A DNA stretch of 64,000 bases from Kocuria sp. GTDB taxonomy: Bacteria; Actinomycetota; Actinomycetes; Actinomycetales; Micrococcaceae. The translations under genes and the position numbers were made by a program. Below, in pieces: positions 1 through 9,109 of the stretch. The notes under the pieces are model-generated. The model was given only the letters and a program-made list of their open reading frames with translations. It did no database searches and was not told where the DNA came from. The DNA is taken from NCBI GenBank assembly GCA_030454085.1, contig JAKDJD010000002.1, positions 1 to 64,000 on the forward strand. Reading direction: 5' to 3'. How positions within the stretch are numbered: the stretch's first letter is position 1; each line of letters opens with the position of its first letter.

Positions 1-90
1 GGGGGGGGGGCGGTCCTCTTCCTGCGGGCCCCCAAAAAAATTCACCCCCCCCGCGGGCCCCGGGGCGCTCCCCCCGGGGGCCGCGTCGTC
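1..90. other. Homopolymer-rich window start, no gene seen
   Basis: This stretch is dominated by runs of G, C and A, such as ten Gs at the very start, seven As near 34-40 and several C runs. No open frame with the codon pattern of the rest of the window crosses it. In related actinobacteria lipA usually lies just upstream of the DUF4191 gene, but no lipA coding sequence can be recognised here. It may be low-quality sequence at a contig end. Confidence 0.5.
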
Positions 91-101
91 GTTGGATCGA
101 G

Positions 102-130
102 TTCGCGAGTCTCGGACACTCCCGTAGAAT
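102..130 (+). promoter_or_regulatory. Candidate promoter for the DUF4191 gene
   Basis: A TAGAAT hexamer at 125-130 matches the actinobacterial -10 pattern TAnnnT. The hexamer 17 bases upstream, TTCGCG at 102-107, is a weak -35. The predicted start of transcription near 137 would give a leader of about 50 bases before the GTG at 189, which has its own ribosome binding site. Confidence 0.35.
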
Positions 131-188
131 GGTCGCGAATGCCGGGCACACCGGCGCCGCCCGTACCCGACTGCATTGAGGAAAAATC

Positions 189-932
189 GTGTCGTCCCAG
201 TCTGCCAAGAACGGCAAGCTTACGCGTGAGGAAAAGCGCGAGGAGAAGCGAAAGAAGAAGGGGTCCAAGCCGGGCTATTTCGCTCAGATGAAGCAGGTCT
301 TCACCATGACGCGGAAGTCGGATCCGAATATCACCTGGATCCTTCTTCTCGCCGGTCTGGTGACCCTCCTGGTGTTTTTGCTCGTGGGCGTCTTGTTCCA
401 CAACTGGATCACCTGGCTGATCATCGGCGTCCCCGTCGCCGTCCTGGTCTGCGTGATGATCCTTTCCCGGAGAGCCGAGAAGGCCGCCTTCGGCCAGATC
501 GAAGGCCAAACGGGCGCGGCCGGCGCTGCACTGTCCACGTTGCGCCGTGGCTGGATCGTCGAGGAGCAACCGGTGGCGGTCAACCCACGAACCCAGGACC
601 TTATTTTCCGGGCGTTGGGCCGACCGGGCGTCGTCCTCGTCACGGAGGGGCCTGCGGGACGGGTGAATTCCTTGATTACGCAGGAAAAGAAGAAGTTGAA
701 CCGGGTCGCCCCCAACGTCCCGATTCACGTGATCAAGGCGGGCAATGGCGAAGACCAGACGCCGCTGAAGAAGATCACCAAGGTCATGAAGAAGTACCCC
801 AAGAACCTTACTCAGCAGGAGGTCCACGCGGTGAGCAACCGTTTGGCTTCGCTGAACAAGGGCATGCCGATGCCGAAGGGCGTTGATCCCATGAAGGCGC
901 GTCCGGACCGCAAGGGACTCCGTGGACGATAA
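189..932 (+). CDS. DUF4191 family membrane protein
   Basis: This is a 247-residue protein of the DUF4191 family, a conserved actinobacterial membrane protein usually found beside lipA and glnA. The N-terminus (about residues 1-33) is very rich in Lys and Glu. Two hydrophobic helices follow at about residues 54-73 and 77-95 with a very short turn, and the rest is soluble and presumably cytoplasmic. The start is GTG, preceded by GAGGAAAA about six bases upstream. The function is not known; the synteny with lipoate and glutamine synthetase genes is conserved but does not by itself assign a role. It ends at a strong terminator shared with the convergent RDD gene. Confidence 0.85.
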   Translation: MSSQSAKNGKLTREEKREEKRKKKGSKPGYFAQMKQVFTMTRKSDPNITWILLLAGLVTLLVFLLVGVLFHNWITWLIIGVPVAVLVCVMILSRRAEKAAFGQIEGQTGAAGAALSTLRRGWIVEEQPVAVNPRTQDLIFRALGRPGVVLVTEGPAGRVNSLITQEKKKLNRVAPNVPIHVIKAGNGEDQTPLKKITKVMKKYPKNLTQQEVHAVSNRLASLNKGMPMPKGVDPMKARPDRKGLRGR

Positions 933-953
933 GACGGCTTTCCTCACCGTGGC

Positions 954-988
954 AGGGCCCCGACCGATGACGGTCGGGGCCCTTTTTC
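954..988 (+). terminator. Intrinsic terminator after the DUF4191 gene
   Basis: A perfect 12-base-pair stem (954-965 with 972-983) with a 6-base loop is followed by five Ts in total. It lies between the converging DUF4191 and RDD genes and can serve the plus-strand transcript best because the T run follows on that strand. Confidence 0.85.
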
Positions 989-1015
989 GTCGACGCGCAA
1001 GGAACCATGGGTCAG

Positions 1016-1492
1016 TCAGCGGATGCGTACGAGGAGCGTGCCGATGGACCGGTCCTGCAGCCCACGACCGTCCTCGTCCACCACCAGAATCGGGATGATC
1101 ACCGTGACCAGGAGGCCACGGATGAAGCCCTTGCCGAATCCTGCCGGCTTGCCGTCAACGGTCTGAACCTGCATCCCGCAGACAAAATGACCGAGCGTGT
1201 GGCCCATGAAACCGACCAATAGTCCCTGGTACACCCAGAAGATCCCGGACGTGGCCAAGGAGTGGATCAGAGAGTCTCCCGACCCGATGAGGATCGACGA
1301 GAGTCCCAAACAAATCAGCCAATCGATGACCAGTGCAAGAAATCTCCACGGCACGGTGGCCAAGGAACCCCGGCCGCGCTCCGGCCTCCCGAAACGCTGG
1401 CCCGGGTACTCCGAGCGTTCTCCGGAGGCCTGGTTCGATGATTGCTGGCCCTGCGGACCGCTGGGTTCGGAAGGGGGTCGGGAAGATGCCAT
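1016..1492 (-). CDS. RDD family membrane protein
   Basis: This is a 158-residue RDD-domain protein with a disordered Ser, Pro, Gln and Gly-rich N-terminus of about 45 residues. Three predicted membrane segments follow: around residues 48-67, 77-97 and 130-147. RDD proteins are poorly understood small membrane proteins; some are linked to transport. A longer frame opens with GTG at 1525, but the ATG at 1492 is preferred because TATCCT lies exactly six bases upstream of it on the coding strand, as at other predicted leaderless genes here, and neither start has a clear ribosome binding site. It diverges from glnA. The family call is firm; the role is unknown. Confidence 0.8.
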   Translation of the reverse strand: MASSRPPSEPSGPQGQQSSNQASGERSEYPGQRFGRPERGRGSLATVPWRFLALVIDWLICLGLSSILIGSGDSLIHSLATSGIFWVYQGLLVGFMGHTLGHFVCGMQVQTVDGKPAGFGKGFIRGLLVTVIIPILVVDEDGRGLQDRSIGTLLVRIR

Positions 1493-1583
1493 AGACCCAG
1501 GATATCCAAGGTGGTTCAGCCACACGGGTTATGGTTGAGACAGCGTTCACGCCGTTGCGGTGGACCGTACGACGTCGTCCGAA

Positions 1584-1621
1584 TTTACACGTCCGAAACA
1601 ATTCGGATACAGCCGGGCAAT
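1584..1621 (+). promoter_or_regulatory. GlnR-type operator upstream of glnA
   Basis: Four half-sites lie at exactly 11-base pitch: TTTAC (1584), GAAAC (1595), GATAC (1606) and GCAAT (1617), each separated by six bases. The published actinobacterial GlnR box is gTnAC-n6-GaAAc repeated twice; the second half-site matches fully and the others have one or two differences. It lies about 100 bases upstream of glnA. This supports control of glnA by a GlnR-like OmpR-family regulator, whose gene is not in this window. Confidence 0.6.
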
Positions 1622-1631
1622 GTCGCATACC

Positions 1632-1637
1632 TACCGT
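1632..1637 (+). promoter_or_regulatory. Candidate -10 element of glnA
   Basis: TACCGT at 1632-1637 fits TAnnnT and lies just downstream of the GlnR-like box. CATACC at 1626-1631, with TTCGGA 18 bases upstream, is an alternative. Either would give a leader of 80-90 bases. Without mapping data this is a guess. Confidence 0.3.
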
Positions 1638-1721
1638 GAGCAACAGAAAGCGCGAGGGCGTCACAGTCATTGAGGCGTCCGGCGTGATCGCATTGAGCAA
1701 ATCTAGAGGAGTACTCCGACC

Positions 1722-3146
1722 ATGTTCGAAAATGCCCAGGAAGTGCTGGACTACATCGAGAACGAGGACGTCGTCTTCATCGACATCCGGTTCACCGATC
1801 TTCCCGGTGTCCAGCAGCACTTCAATCTTCCGGCCAAGTCCATCGACGATGATTTCTTCGTCAACGGGCAGCTCTTCGACGGGTCGTCGATCCGGGGCTT
1901 CCAGGGAATCGCAGAGTCCGATATGCAGCTCATACCGGACCCCAAATCGGCCTTCGTGGATCCTTTCCGCCTCGAGAAGACCATTGTTCTCACGTGTTCG
2001 ATCGTGAATCCCCGAACCGGGGACCCGTACCACCGCGATCCCCGCGGCGTGGCAGAACGAGCCGAGGCCTACCTGAACTCCACGGGCATCGCGGACATCG
2101 CCAATTTCGCGTCCGAGGCCGAGTTCTTCATCTTTGAGGACGTCCGCTACCAGGTCTCCCCCGAGCACACGTTCTACCGTGTCGACTCCGATGAGGCCCC
2201 GTGGAACTCCGGCCGCAAGGAAGAAGGCGGCAACCAGGGCAACAAGACTCCCGTCAAGGGTGGTTACTTCCCGGTCGCGCCACAGGACAAGCAGGCGGAT
2301 CTGCGAGACGCCATCTCGGTGACCCTGGACGAGGTTGGTCTCGAGGTCGAGCGCGCCCACCACGAGGTCGGGGCCGCCGGTCAGGCTGAAATCAATTACA
2401 AGTACAACACCATGACCCTGGCCGCCGATGACTTGCTGAAGTTCAAGTACATCGTCAAGAACGTCGCGGATGCCTACGGGAAATCGGCGACGTTCATGCC
2501 GAAACCCGTATTCGGTGACAACGGCTCGGGCATGCACTGCCACCAGTCGCTCTGGAAGGGCAGCGAGCCCTTGTTCTTCGACGAGCGTGGCTACGCCAAT
2601 CTCTCCGACCTCGCTCGCTGGTACATCGGTGGGCTGCTGGAGCACTCCTCCTCGGTTCTTGCCTTCACCAACCCGACCGTGAACTCTTACAAGCGCCTGG
2701 TCAAAGGGTATGAGGCCCCGGTCAACATGGTGTACTCCCAGGGCAATCGCTCGGCGGGTATCCGTATTCCGATCACTGGGTCCAACCCGAAGGCAAAGCG
2801 CCTCGAGTTCCGCGCCCCGGACCCGTCCTGCAACCCGTATCTCGCCTTCTCTGCACAGCTCATGGCCGGCCTGGACGGCATCCGCAACCGCATCGAGCCG
2901 CCGGAGCCGATCGACAAGGACTTGTACGAGCTCCCGCCGGAGGAGGCCAAGGACATCAAGACGGCGCCCGCTAGCCTCGACGAGGCCCTGCGAGCACTCG
3001 AGGAGGACCACGAATTCCTTCTGGCCGGGGATGTCTTCACCGAGGACCTGATCCAGACGTGGATCGAGTACAAGCGTGACAACGAGCTCGAGCCCCTCTC
3101 GCTGGTTCCGCACCCGTTGGAGTTCCAGCTGTACTACGGGGTGTAA
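1722..3146 (+). CDS. glnA: Glutamine synthetase, type I (adenylylation type)
   Basis: This 474-residue enzyme makes glutamine from glutamate, ammonia and ATP in the cytoplasm and is normally a dodecamer. The signature regions are intact: the ATP and metal-binding stretch with [10 protein letters not shown] (about residues 264-273) and NRSAGIRIP (about 341-349). Tyr402 in DLYELPPEE matches the tyrosine that GlnE adenylylates in enteric and mycobacterial GlnA (Tyr397 in E. coli). The ATG has AGAGGAG ten bases upstream. A GlnR-like box precedes the gene and a long hairpin terminator follows it. GlnE and a second glutamine synthetase lie close by, so both transcriptional and covalent control are likely. 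Confidence 0.97.
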   Translation: MFENAQEVLDYIENEDVVFIDIRFTDLPGVQQHFNLPAKSIDDDFFVNGQLFDGSSIRGFQGIAESDMQLIPDPKSAFVDPFRLEKTIVLTCSIVNPRTGDPYHRDPRGVAERAEAYLNSTGIADIANFASEAEFFIFEDVRYQVSPEHTFYRVDSDEAPWNSGRKEEGGNQGNKTPVKGGYFPVAPQDKQADLRDAISVTLDEVGLEVERAHHEVGAAGQAEINYKYNTMTLAADDLLKFKYIVKNVADAYGKSATFMPKPVFGDNGSGMHCHQSLWKGSEPLFFDERGYANLSDLARWYIGGLLEHSSSVLAFTNPTVNSYKRLVKGYEAPVNMVYSQGNRSAGIRIPITGSNPKAKRLEFRAPDPSCNPYLAFSAQLMAGLDGIRNRIEPPEPIDKDLYELPPEEAKDIKTAPASLDEALRALEEDHEFLLAGDVFTEDLIQTWIEYKRDNELEPLSLVPHPLEFQLYYGV

Positions 3147-3175
3147 CCCCTAAATGGGCTGATTCGCCCGCACAC

Positions 3176-3210
3176 ATCAGGGGCAGAGCTTTGCGCTCTG
3201 CCCCTGATTT
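3176..3210 (+). terminator. Intrinsic terminator of glnA
   Basis: A perfect 14-base-pair stem (3176-3189 with 3195-3208) with a 5-base loop follows glnA by about 30 bases and ends in a short T stretch. It separates glnA from the DUF4190 gene. Confidence 0.85.
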
Positions 3211-3282
3211 CTGCCCTTTGACCTAGAGGGCGAGTCCGGTCAGACCGATCAGGGTGGTTCCAGCTCTGAGTCCGAAAGGTAG

Positions 3283-3648
<366 letters not shown>

Positions 3649-3705
3649 GCAGGCTACCGCCGGGAGGAACGTCGCCGGAGCCACGTGATTTCTGGGCCCC
3701 GATCG

Positions 3706-6700
3706 TTACTCCATGTGGCCGTAGAACAGCTTCTCGAAGACGGACCGGGCCCGCCGAGTGAGTCTGAGGTAGTCCTCCTCAAGATTCGCCGCATTGCCGG
3801 ACGCGTATCCACTCCAGCGGGCCGTAGCCTCCAAATCCTTGCGGGAAGACGGAAGCGAATCCGAGGCGCGGCCGTGCCGCAGCACGTTGGCCCCGCGAAT
3901 ACGAGTCGCAAGTCTCCATGCGGCTTCCAGAATGGCGGCGTCCTCGGCGTCGACGACGCCGATGTCCACCGCGGCCTGGAGCCCACGGAGCGTGCTGGTC
4001 GTCTTGAGGTCGGGATGCTCGTGGGCGTGTTCCAGTTGAATCAGCTGGACCAGCCACTCGACGTCGCTGAGGCCACCGCGCCCGAGCTTGACCTGCCGGT
4101 CGGGATCGGCTCCCCGAGGCATACGCTCCGCCTCGACACGAGCTTTCATGCGCCTGATCTGTCGGAGCTGGTCCTCGGAAAAGTTCGCTGGATACCTGTA
4201 CGGATCGATCAACCTGATGAACTTGTCGGCCACCTCGGCCGACCCCGCCAGCGGGCGCGCACGCAACAGCGCCTGGTATTCCCAGGTATCGGCCCACCGT
4301 GCGTAGTACTCGGCGTAGGAATCCAGGGTTCGGACCATGGGACCGGATTTTCCTTCCGGTCGAAGGTCGGCGTCGATCTCCAGCGCCTTCTCCGCCCGAA
4401 TGGCAGGTTTCATGGGGATCTTCAACAGTTGCGACGTGCGGCTGATCAGCGCGTTCGCCTGGGCCACCGCCTGGCCCTCATCGGCGCCTTCTCGCGGCTC
4501 GTGCACGTACATGACGTCCGCGTCCGAGCCGTAGCCGATCTCGGCGCCTCCCTGGCGCCCCATGCCGATCACGGCGACATCGGTCAGCACCTCCTCGCCC
4601 TTCTCCTGGTAGAGCTCCCGCTCGGCGGTGTGCAAGGCCCCCAGGATCGTTGCCTGGTCGGCGTCGGAGAGTCCTTTCATGACGTCGTCCAGCTCGGTCA
4701 CTCCGGCGGTCTCCCCCAGAGCTGTCCGCAGGATCTCCCGACGGCGGATGAGCCGGATCATCCGGATCGCGGACATAGCATCGGAGTGCCTGGATATCTT
4801 GGATCTGATTTCGGCCCAGAGCGCCTCGAAGGTCTCCGGTCGGAGCCTCTCGTCCCGGTCCAACCAGGAAATCGATTCCGGCTCGTCCTCCAGGAGGTCC
4901 ATGACGAACCTGGACGACGAAAGGACGGCGCAGAGGCGCTCGGCCGCCGCCGGCGAATCCCGCAGCATTCGCAGGTACCACTGGGTCTGGCCGAGCGACT
5001 CTGAGACACGACGAAACCCCAACAGACCGGCATCGGGATCGACTCCCCGTGCAAACCAGCCGAGGAGCACCGGCAGAATCGTTCTCTGGATCTCGGCACG
5101 GCGCGAGAGCCCCTTGGTCATGGCCTCGATGTGGCGCATCGCTCCCTTGGGGTCCAAGTAGCCCAACGCCGCCAGGCGATCCTGGGCCGCCTCGGGCGTC
5201 AGCGCGACCTCGTCCGCCGACAACTTGGACACGGCGGCCAGGAGCGGGCGGAAGAACAGCCGCTCGTGGAGTCCCCGCACGGTCCGTTGAGAACGCCGTC
5301 GCTGCTTGAGGAGGTCCTCGGGCGTGACCCTCGTCCTGTCGCTCAGCCCTCGCATGCCGCGAGCAACGGCTGCCTGCTCGATCTCCTTGACCGGCATCAA
5401 ATGTGTACGCCGCAGACGCAACAGTTGCACCCGGTGCTCGAGCGTGCGCTGCCAGCGGTATTCGTGGTCGAGGCTGCTCGATGCGTCTCTGCCCACGTAG
5501 GACCGGTCTCTCAGTGCGGCGAGCGCTTGCGTCGTCGACCGTTCACGCACGCATTCGTCGGTTCGGCCGTGGACCAGTTGCAGAAGCTGGACCGTGAATT
5601 CGACGTCGCGGAGGCCGCCCGGGCCCAGTTTGATCTGGCGATCGCGTTCGTCGTCGGGGATATTGTCCGTCACCCGGTGACGCATGGATTGGACCGAGTC
5701 CACGAAGTGGGGTCGGCCGGAGGCGTCCCAGACAAACGGCCAGATCGCCTGGATGTACTCTTCTCCCAGAGGCCGGGACCCGGCCACGGGCCGGGCCTTG
5801 AGAAGTGCCTGGAATTCCCAGTTCTCGGCCCATCGCTCGTAATAGACGCGGTGGGACTCGACCGTCCTGACCAGCGGGCCGTCCTTGCCTTCGGGGCGCA
5901 GGTTCGGGTCGACTTCCCACAGCCCAGGCTCCGGTCCTACGCCGTGGACCACTTTGGTCATGGCCTTGACCAGTTCGGTGCCGATCCTGCCCATGACTCG
6001 TTCGTCCGGCTCGTCGAGGTCACCACGGACCTCGGCCGGTGCGGGACCGACGGCGTAGACGACGTCGACGTCGGAAATGTAATTGAGTTCTCGGGCGCCG
6101 CATTTGCCCATGGCGATGACCGACAGGTCCACCGAGGCGGTGTCCGGTTCCTCCTCGCAGACCTCGGCCCGGGCCACGGCGAGAGCGGCGTCGAGCGCGG
6201 CACCCGCCAGGTCGGCGAGGGCCGCACCGACCTTGGGCAGATCCTCGACCGGATTGTCCGACATGAGGTCGGCCAAAGCTATCCGCGTCAGATGCTCACG
6301 ATACGAGGTCCGTACGGCCAGTTTGGCGTCGTCGCCGGTCATGGTGGCGACGGGCTGCGGGGATGCGGCATCCGCACCGACCGCCCCGAGTAGTTTGTCG
6401 CGGTACTCGTCGGCAAGGCCGGTGTCCGAGGGATCAGGCAGCGGGCGCGGTTCTCCGTCGAAAAGACGCAGATGCTGCGGGTGTCGCATGAGGAACTCAC
6501 CGAGCGCTTCGGAGGCCCCCAGGACCCTGAACAGGCCCGAAGCCTCACGGCCGCGTTCGACGTATTTCCGTAGCTCGGGAGAATCCGTGAGCATGCGGAC
6601 AATGGCTTTGAGCGCCAGGTCCGGGGACGGGCTCAGGGTGAGCCCGTCGAAGAGTGCCGCCTTGTCGATACCCTCCAGCTCGGGCGAATCCAACCACCGG

Positions 6701-6792
6701 TTGGCGCCGCCGAGATCGCTGAACCCGACGGCGGCCAGGCGTCTCTTGGCCTCGTGCCCGGCGCGGTCCTTGCTGCTTTCCTGGGCCACCAT
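3706..6792 (-). CDS. glnE: Bifunctional glutamine synthetase adenylyltransferase/deadenylylase
   Basis: This 1028-residue cytoplasmic enzyme attaches AMP to, and in many bacteria removes it from, a tyrosine of GlnA, so tuning glutamine synthesis. Two nucleotidyltransferase modules are visible. The N-terminal one has MGKCGARELNYISDVDV near residue 230; the C-terminal one has GMGRQGGAEIGYGSDADV near residue 742. Both keep the Asp-x-Asp metal-binding pair. Helical regions with the R-x-x-E-F-x-x-Q type motif (RDVEFTVQLLQ) follow the first module. The length is close to that of mycobacterial GlnE. It begins four bases after the glnA2 stop codon, so the two genes are very likely one transcript. The target is expected to be Tyr402 of GlnA. 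Confidence 0.96.
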   Translation of the reverse strand: MVAQESSKDRAGHEAKRRLAAVGFSDLGGANRWLDSPELEGIDKAALFDGLTLSPSPDLALKAIVRMLTDSPELRKYVERGREASGLFRVLGASEALGEFLMRHPQHLRLFDGEPRPLPDPSDTGLADEYRDKLLGAVGADAASPQPVATMTGDDAKLAVRTSYREHLTRIALADLMSDNPVEDLPKVGAALADLAGAALDAALAVARAEVCEEEPDTASVDLSVIAMGKCGARELNYISDVDVVYAVGPAPAEVRGDLDEPDERVMGRIGTELVKAMTKVVHGVGPEPGLWEVDPNLRPEGKDGPLVRTVESHRVYYERWAENWEFQALLKARPVAGSRPLGEEYIQAIWPFVWDASGRPHFVDSVQSMRHRVTDNIPDDERDRQIKLGPGGLRDVEFTVQLLQLVHGRTDECVRERSTTQALAALRDRSYVGRDASSSLDHEYRWQRTLEHRVQLLRLRRTHLMPVKEIEQAAVARGMRGLSDRTRVTPEDLLKQRRRSQRTVRGLHERLFFRPLLAAVSKLSADEVALTPEAAQDRLAALGYLDPKGAMRHIEAMTKGLSRRAEIQRTILPVLLGWFARGVDPDAGLLGFRRVSESLGQTQWYLRMLRDSPAAAERLCAVLSSSRFVMDLLEDEPESISWLDRDERLRPETFEALWAEIRSKISRHSDAMSAIRMIRLIRRREILRTALGETAGVTELDDVMKGLSDADQATILGALHTAERELYQEKGEEVLTDVAVIGMGRQGGAEIGYGSDADVMYVHEPREGADEGQAVAQANALISRTSQLLKIPMKPAIRAEKALEIDADLRPEGKSGPMVRTLDSYAEYYARWADTWEYQALLRARPLAGSAEVADKFIRLIDPYRYPANFSEDQLRQIRRMKARVEAERMPRGADPDRQVKLGRGGLSDVEWLVQLIQLEHAHEHPDLKTTSTLRGLQAAVDIGVVDAEDAAILEAAWRLATRIRGANVLRHGRASDSLPSSRKDLEATARWSGYASGNAANLEEDYLRLTRRARSVFEKLFYGHME

Positions 6793-6796
6793 GTCG

Positions 6797-8137
6797 TTAC
6801 AGGAGACCCAGGTTGTACTTCAGCTCGTACGGGGTCACTTCCATGCGGTAGGCCGTCCAGTCGTCCTGCTTATTGCGCAGGAACTGGTTGAACACCTGCT
6901 CCCCCAGCGTCTCGGCCATGAATTCCGAGTCCTCGGTCTGGCGGATGGCGTCGTGCAGGGAGGAGGGCAACGGATCGTGCCCCAGGCTACGCCGCTCCGT
7001 CGCCGACATCGACGCGACGTCCTCTGCTTCGGCCTCCGGCAGTTCGTACTCGTTCTCAATACCCTTGAGGCCCGCGGCGAGCAGCACGGCGTAGGCCAGG
7101 TAGGGGTTGGCCGCCGAATCGATGCCCCGGTACTCGATGCGGGCCGACTGCATCTTATTGGGCTTGTAGAGCGGCACCCGGACGAGTGCGGAGCGGTTGT
7201 TGTGGCCCCAGGAAAGGTAGCTCGGCGCCTCGCCACCGCCCCAGAGACGCTTGTACGAGTTCACGAACTGGTTCGTGACCGAGGTGAATTCCGGTGCATG
7301 CTTCAGCACTCCGGCGATGAAGTGGCGTGCTGTGCGGGAAAGCTGGTACTCGGCTCCCGCCTCGAAGAATGCGTTGGTGTCCCCTTCGAAGAGCGAGAAG
7401 TGCGTGTGCATTCCGGACCCGGGGAATTCGGTGAACGGCTTGGGCATGAAGGTCGCATAGATGCCCTGCGAAAATGCGACTTCCTTGATCACCGAACGGA
7501 ACGTCATAATGTTGTCGGCCGTCTGGAGGGCGTCCGCATGGCGGAGATCGATCTCGTTCTGCCCCGGTCCGCCCTCGTGATGACTGAACTCCACGGAGAT
7601 CCCGACGGCCTCGAGCATCGTGACGGCTCGGCGTCGGAAATCTTGGACGACGCCGCCGTACACGTGGTCGAAGTACCCTTCACGATCGACGGGGACGGGG
7701 CTGCCCTCGGCGTTCAGCTCGGCCGACTTCAACAGGTAGAACTCGACCTCGGGAGCCGTGTAGCAGGTGAACCCCATGTCGCCGGCCTTGGACAGGATGC
7801 GTTTGAGCACTCCACGGGAGTCCGCCGAGGAAGGCTCCCCGTCCGGCGTGAGGATGTCGCAGAACATCCGCGAGGTCGGCTCGGTCTCTCCCCTCCACGG
7901 GAGCAACTGGAACGTGGATGGGTCGGGTTGGAGGAGCATGTCGGATTCGTGGACGCGGGAGAGCCCCTCGATGGACGAGCCGTCGAAGCCCAACCCCTCC
8001 TCGAAAACCGTCTCGACCTCGGCGGGCGCCAAGGCGACGGATTTGAGCGTGCCGACGACGTCGGTGAACCACATGCGGACGAATCGAACGTCTCTTTCCT
8101 CGATCGTCCGAAGAACGAATTCCTGCTGACGGTCCAT
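6797..8137 (-). CDS. glnA2: Glutamine synthetase-like protein, GlnA2 type
   Basis: This 446-residue protein belongs to the glutamine synthetase family and resembles actinobacterial GlnA2 (Rv2222c of M. tuberculosis) in length, neighbours and sequence. It keeps the catalytic core stretches FDGSSIEG (near residue 50), PEVEFYLL (near 130), GSGMHTHFS (near 245) and NPYLAYAVLLAAGLKG. It lacks the DLYELPPEE adenylylation segment seen in GlnA; a YELPEAEAEDV segment is nearby but its alignment with Tyr402 is uncertain. Start ATG 8137 has AGGAGTG just upstream. It is first in an operon with glnE and diverges from panB. It may make glutamine or a related gamma-glutamyl compound; the substrate cannot be read from sequence alone. 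Confidence 0.9.
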   Translation of the reverse strand: MDRQQEFVLRTIEERDVRFVRMWFTDVVGTLKSVALAPAEVETVFEEGLGFDGSSIEGLSRVHESDMLLQPDPSTFQLLPWRGETEPTSRMFCDILTPDGEPSSADSRGVLKRILSKAGDMGFTCYTAPEVEFYLLKSAELNAEGSPVPVDREGYFDHVYGGVVQDFRRRAVTMLEAVGISVEFSHHEGGPGQNEIDLRHADALQTADNIMTFRSVIKEVAFSQGIYATFMPKPFTEFPGSGMHTHFSLFEGDTNAFFEAGAEYQLSRTARHFIAGVLKHAPEFTSVTNQFVNSYKRLWGGGEAPSYLSWGHNNRSALVRVPLYKPNKMQSARIEYRGIDSAANPYLAYAVLLAAGLKGIENEYELPEAEAEDVASMSATERRSLGHDPLPSSLHDAIRQTEDSEFMAETLGEQVFNQFLRNKQDDWTAYRMEVTPYELKYNLGLL

Positions 8138-8182
8138 GACACTCCTCCGTGGTCGATGTGCCGGGTTGGCGGTCCGCTCCCA

Positions 8183-8188
8183 ACTCTA
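8183..8188 (-). promoter_or_regulatory. Candidate -10 element of the glnA2-glnE operon
   Basis: On the minus strand this reads TAGAGT, identical to the hexamer upstream of map. The predicted transcript would have a leader of about 40 bases with a good ribosome binding site. It lies back to back with the panB -10 element, about 30 bases away. Confidence 0.35.
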
Positions 8189-8213
8189 TCCGAGACGCGG
8201 CCTCGACCCCGCG

Positions 8214-8219
8214 TAGACT
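8214..8219 (+). promoter_or_regulatory. -10 element of panB, predicted leaderless
   Basis: TAGACT is followed by seven bases and then the ATG at 8227. A transcript starting 7-8 bases after the hexamer would begin at the start codon. No ribosome binding site precedes this ATG. Confidence 0.5.
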
Positions 8220-8226
8220 GGGCACC

Positions 8227-9090
8227 ATGGCTTCGTACCTCCAGGACCCCCAGCAGAACACACCCGACGACGATGATTGGCTCGGCTCCGTACGCAGGAT
8301 CCGAACCACGCACCTGCAACGATGCAAGGACCGAGACCAACGTTTCTCCATGCTGACGTGCTACGACGCCCTGACGGCCGGGATCTTCGACGGGGCCGGG
8401 ATCGAGGTTCTCCTGATCGGCGATTCCGCGGGCAATACCGTCTACGGGTACGAGTCCACGGTCCCCGTGACGCTGGATGAACTGATTCCCCTGACCCGAG
8501 CCGTCTCAGGAGCCGCTCAGCGGGCCATGGTCCTCGTTGATCTGCCGTTCGGCAGCTATGAGGAGTCCCCCGCCCAGGCGGTCGCCAGCTCGGTCCGCCT
8601 CATGAAGGAAGGCGGGGCGCACGGCGTCAAGATGGAAGGCGGCGCCTACTACGCCGACCACGTCCGCGCCATGGTGCAGGCCGGCATCCCCGTGATGGCG
8701 CACATCGGGTTCACCCCGCAATCCACGAATTCACTGGGCGGTTTCCGCGTCCAGGGCCGCGATGACGCAGCCGCCGTCCTGCTCGAGGACGCCCGTGCCC
8801 TGACGCAAGCTGGCGCCTTTGCCGTGCTCATCGAAATGACAGCCAGCCCGGCCGTGGAAGCAGTCACGTCCGCAATGACCGTGCCGACGGTCGGTATCGG
8901 TGCGGGCGCCTTGACCACGGGTCAGGTTCTCGTGTGGCAGGACATGGTGGGACTCACCCCAGGGAAGGCGCCGCGTTTCGTCAAGAAGTATGCCGACCTG
9001 CGCTCAGTCATCGCCGAGGCAGCGGGGTCATACAGAAAAGACGTGCTCGAGGGCAGTTTCCCCGCCCCGGAGCACGTCTTCGACGATTGA
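8227..9090 (+). CDS. panB: 3-methyl-2-oxobutanoate hydroxymethyltransferase
   Basis: PanB transfers a hydroxymethyl group from 5,10-methylenetetrahydrofolate to ketoisovalerate to make ketopantoate, the first committed step to pantothenate and coenzyme A. The family landmarks are present: FSMLTCYDALTA, LIGDSAGNTVYGYEST, DLPFGSYE, GGAHGVKMEGG, MAHIGFTPQS and the VPTVGIGAGA loop near the end. From this ATG the protein has 287 residues, a little longer than typical because of a ~30-residue N-terminal stretch. The frame is open to 8149, but the ATG at 8227 lies seven bases after a TAGACT hexamer. It is a single gene, divergent from glnA2; panC and panD are not in the window. Confidence 0.95.
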   Translation: MASYLQDPQQNTPDDDDWLGSVRRIRTTHLQRCKDRDQRFSMLTCYDALTAGIFDGAGIEVLLIGDSAGNTVYGYESTVPVTLDELIPLTRAVSGAAQRAMVLVDLPFGSYEESPAQAVASSVRLMKEGGAHGVKMEGGAYYADHVRAMVQAGIPVMAHIGFTPQSTNSLGGFRVQGRDDAAAVLLEDARALTQAGAFAVLIEMTASPAVEAVTSAMTVPTVGIGAGALTTGQVLVWQDMVGLTPGKAPRFVKKYADLRSVIAEAAGSYRKDVLEGSFPAPEHVFDD

Positions 9091-9109
9091 GTAGTTGCTC
9101 ACGCTCTGA

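Noticed and set aside
1155..3113. A 652-codon open frame opposite glnA
   Set aside because: Antisense shadow of glnA that also runs through the GlnR-like box and into the RDD gene.
6083..8356. A 757-codon open frame opposite glnE and glnA2
   Set aside because: It covers two known minus-strand genes and the panB promoter and has no domain. Same explanation as above.
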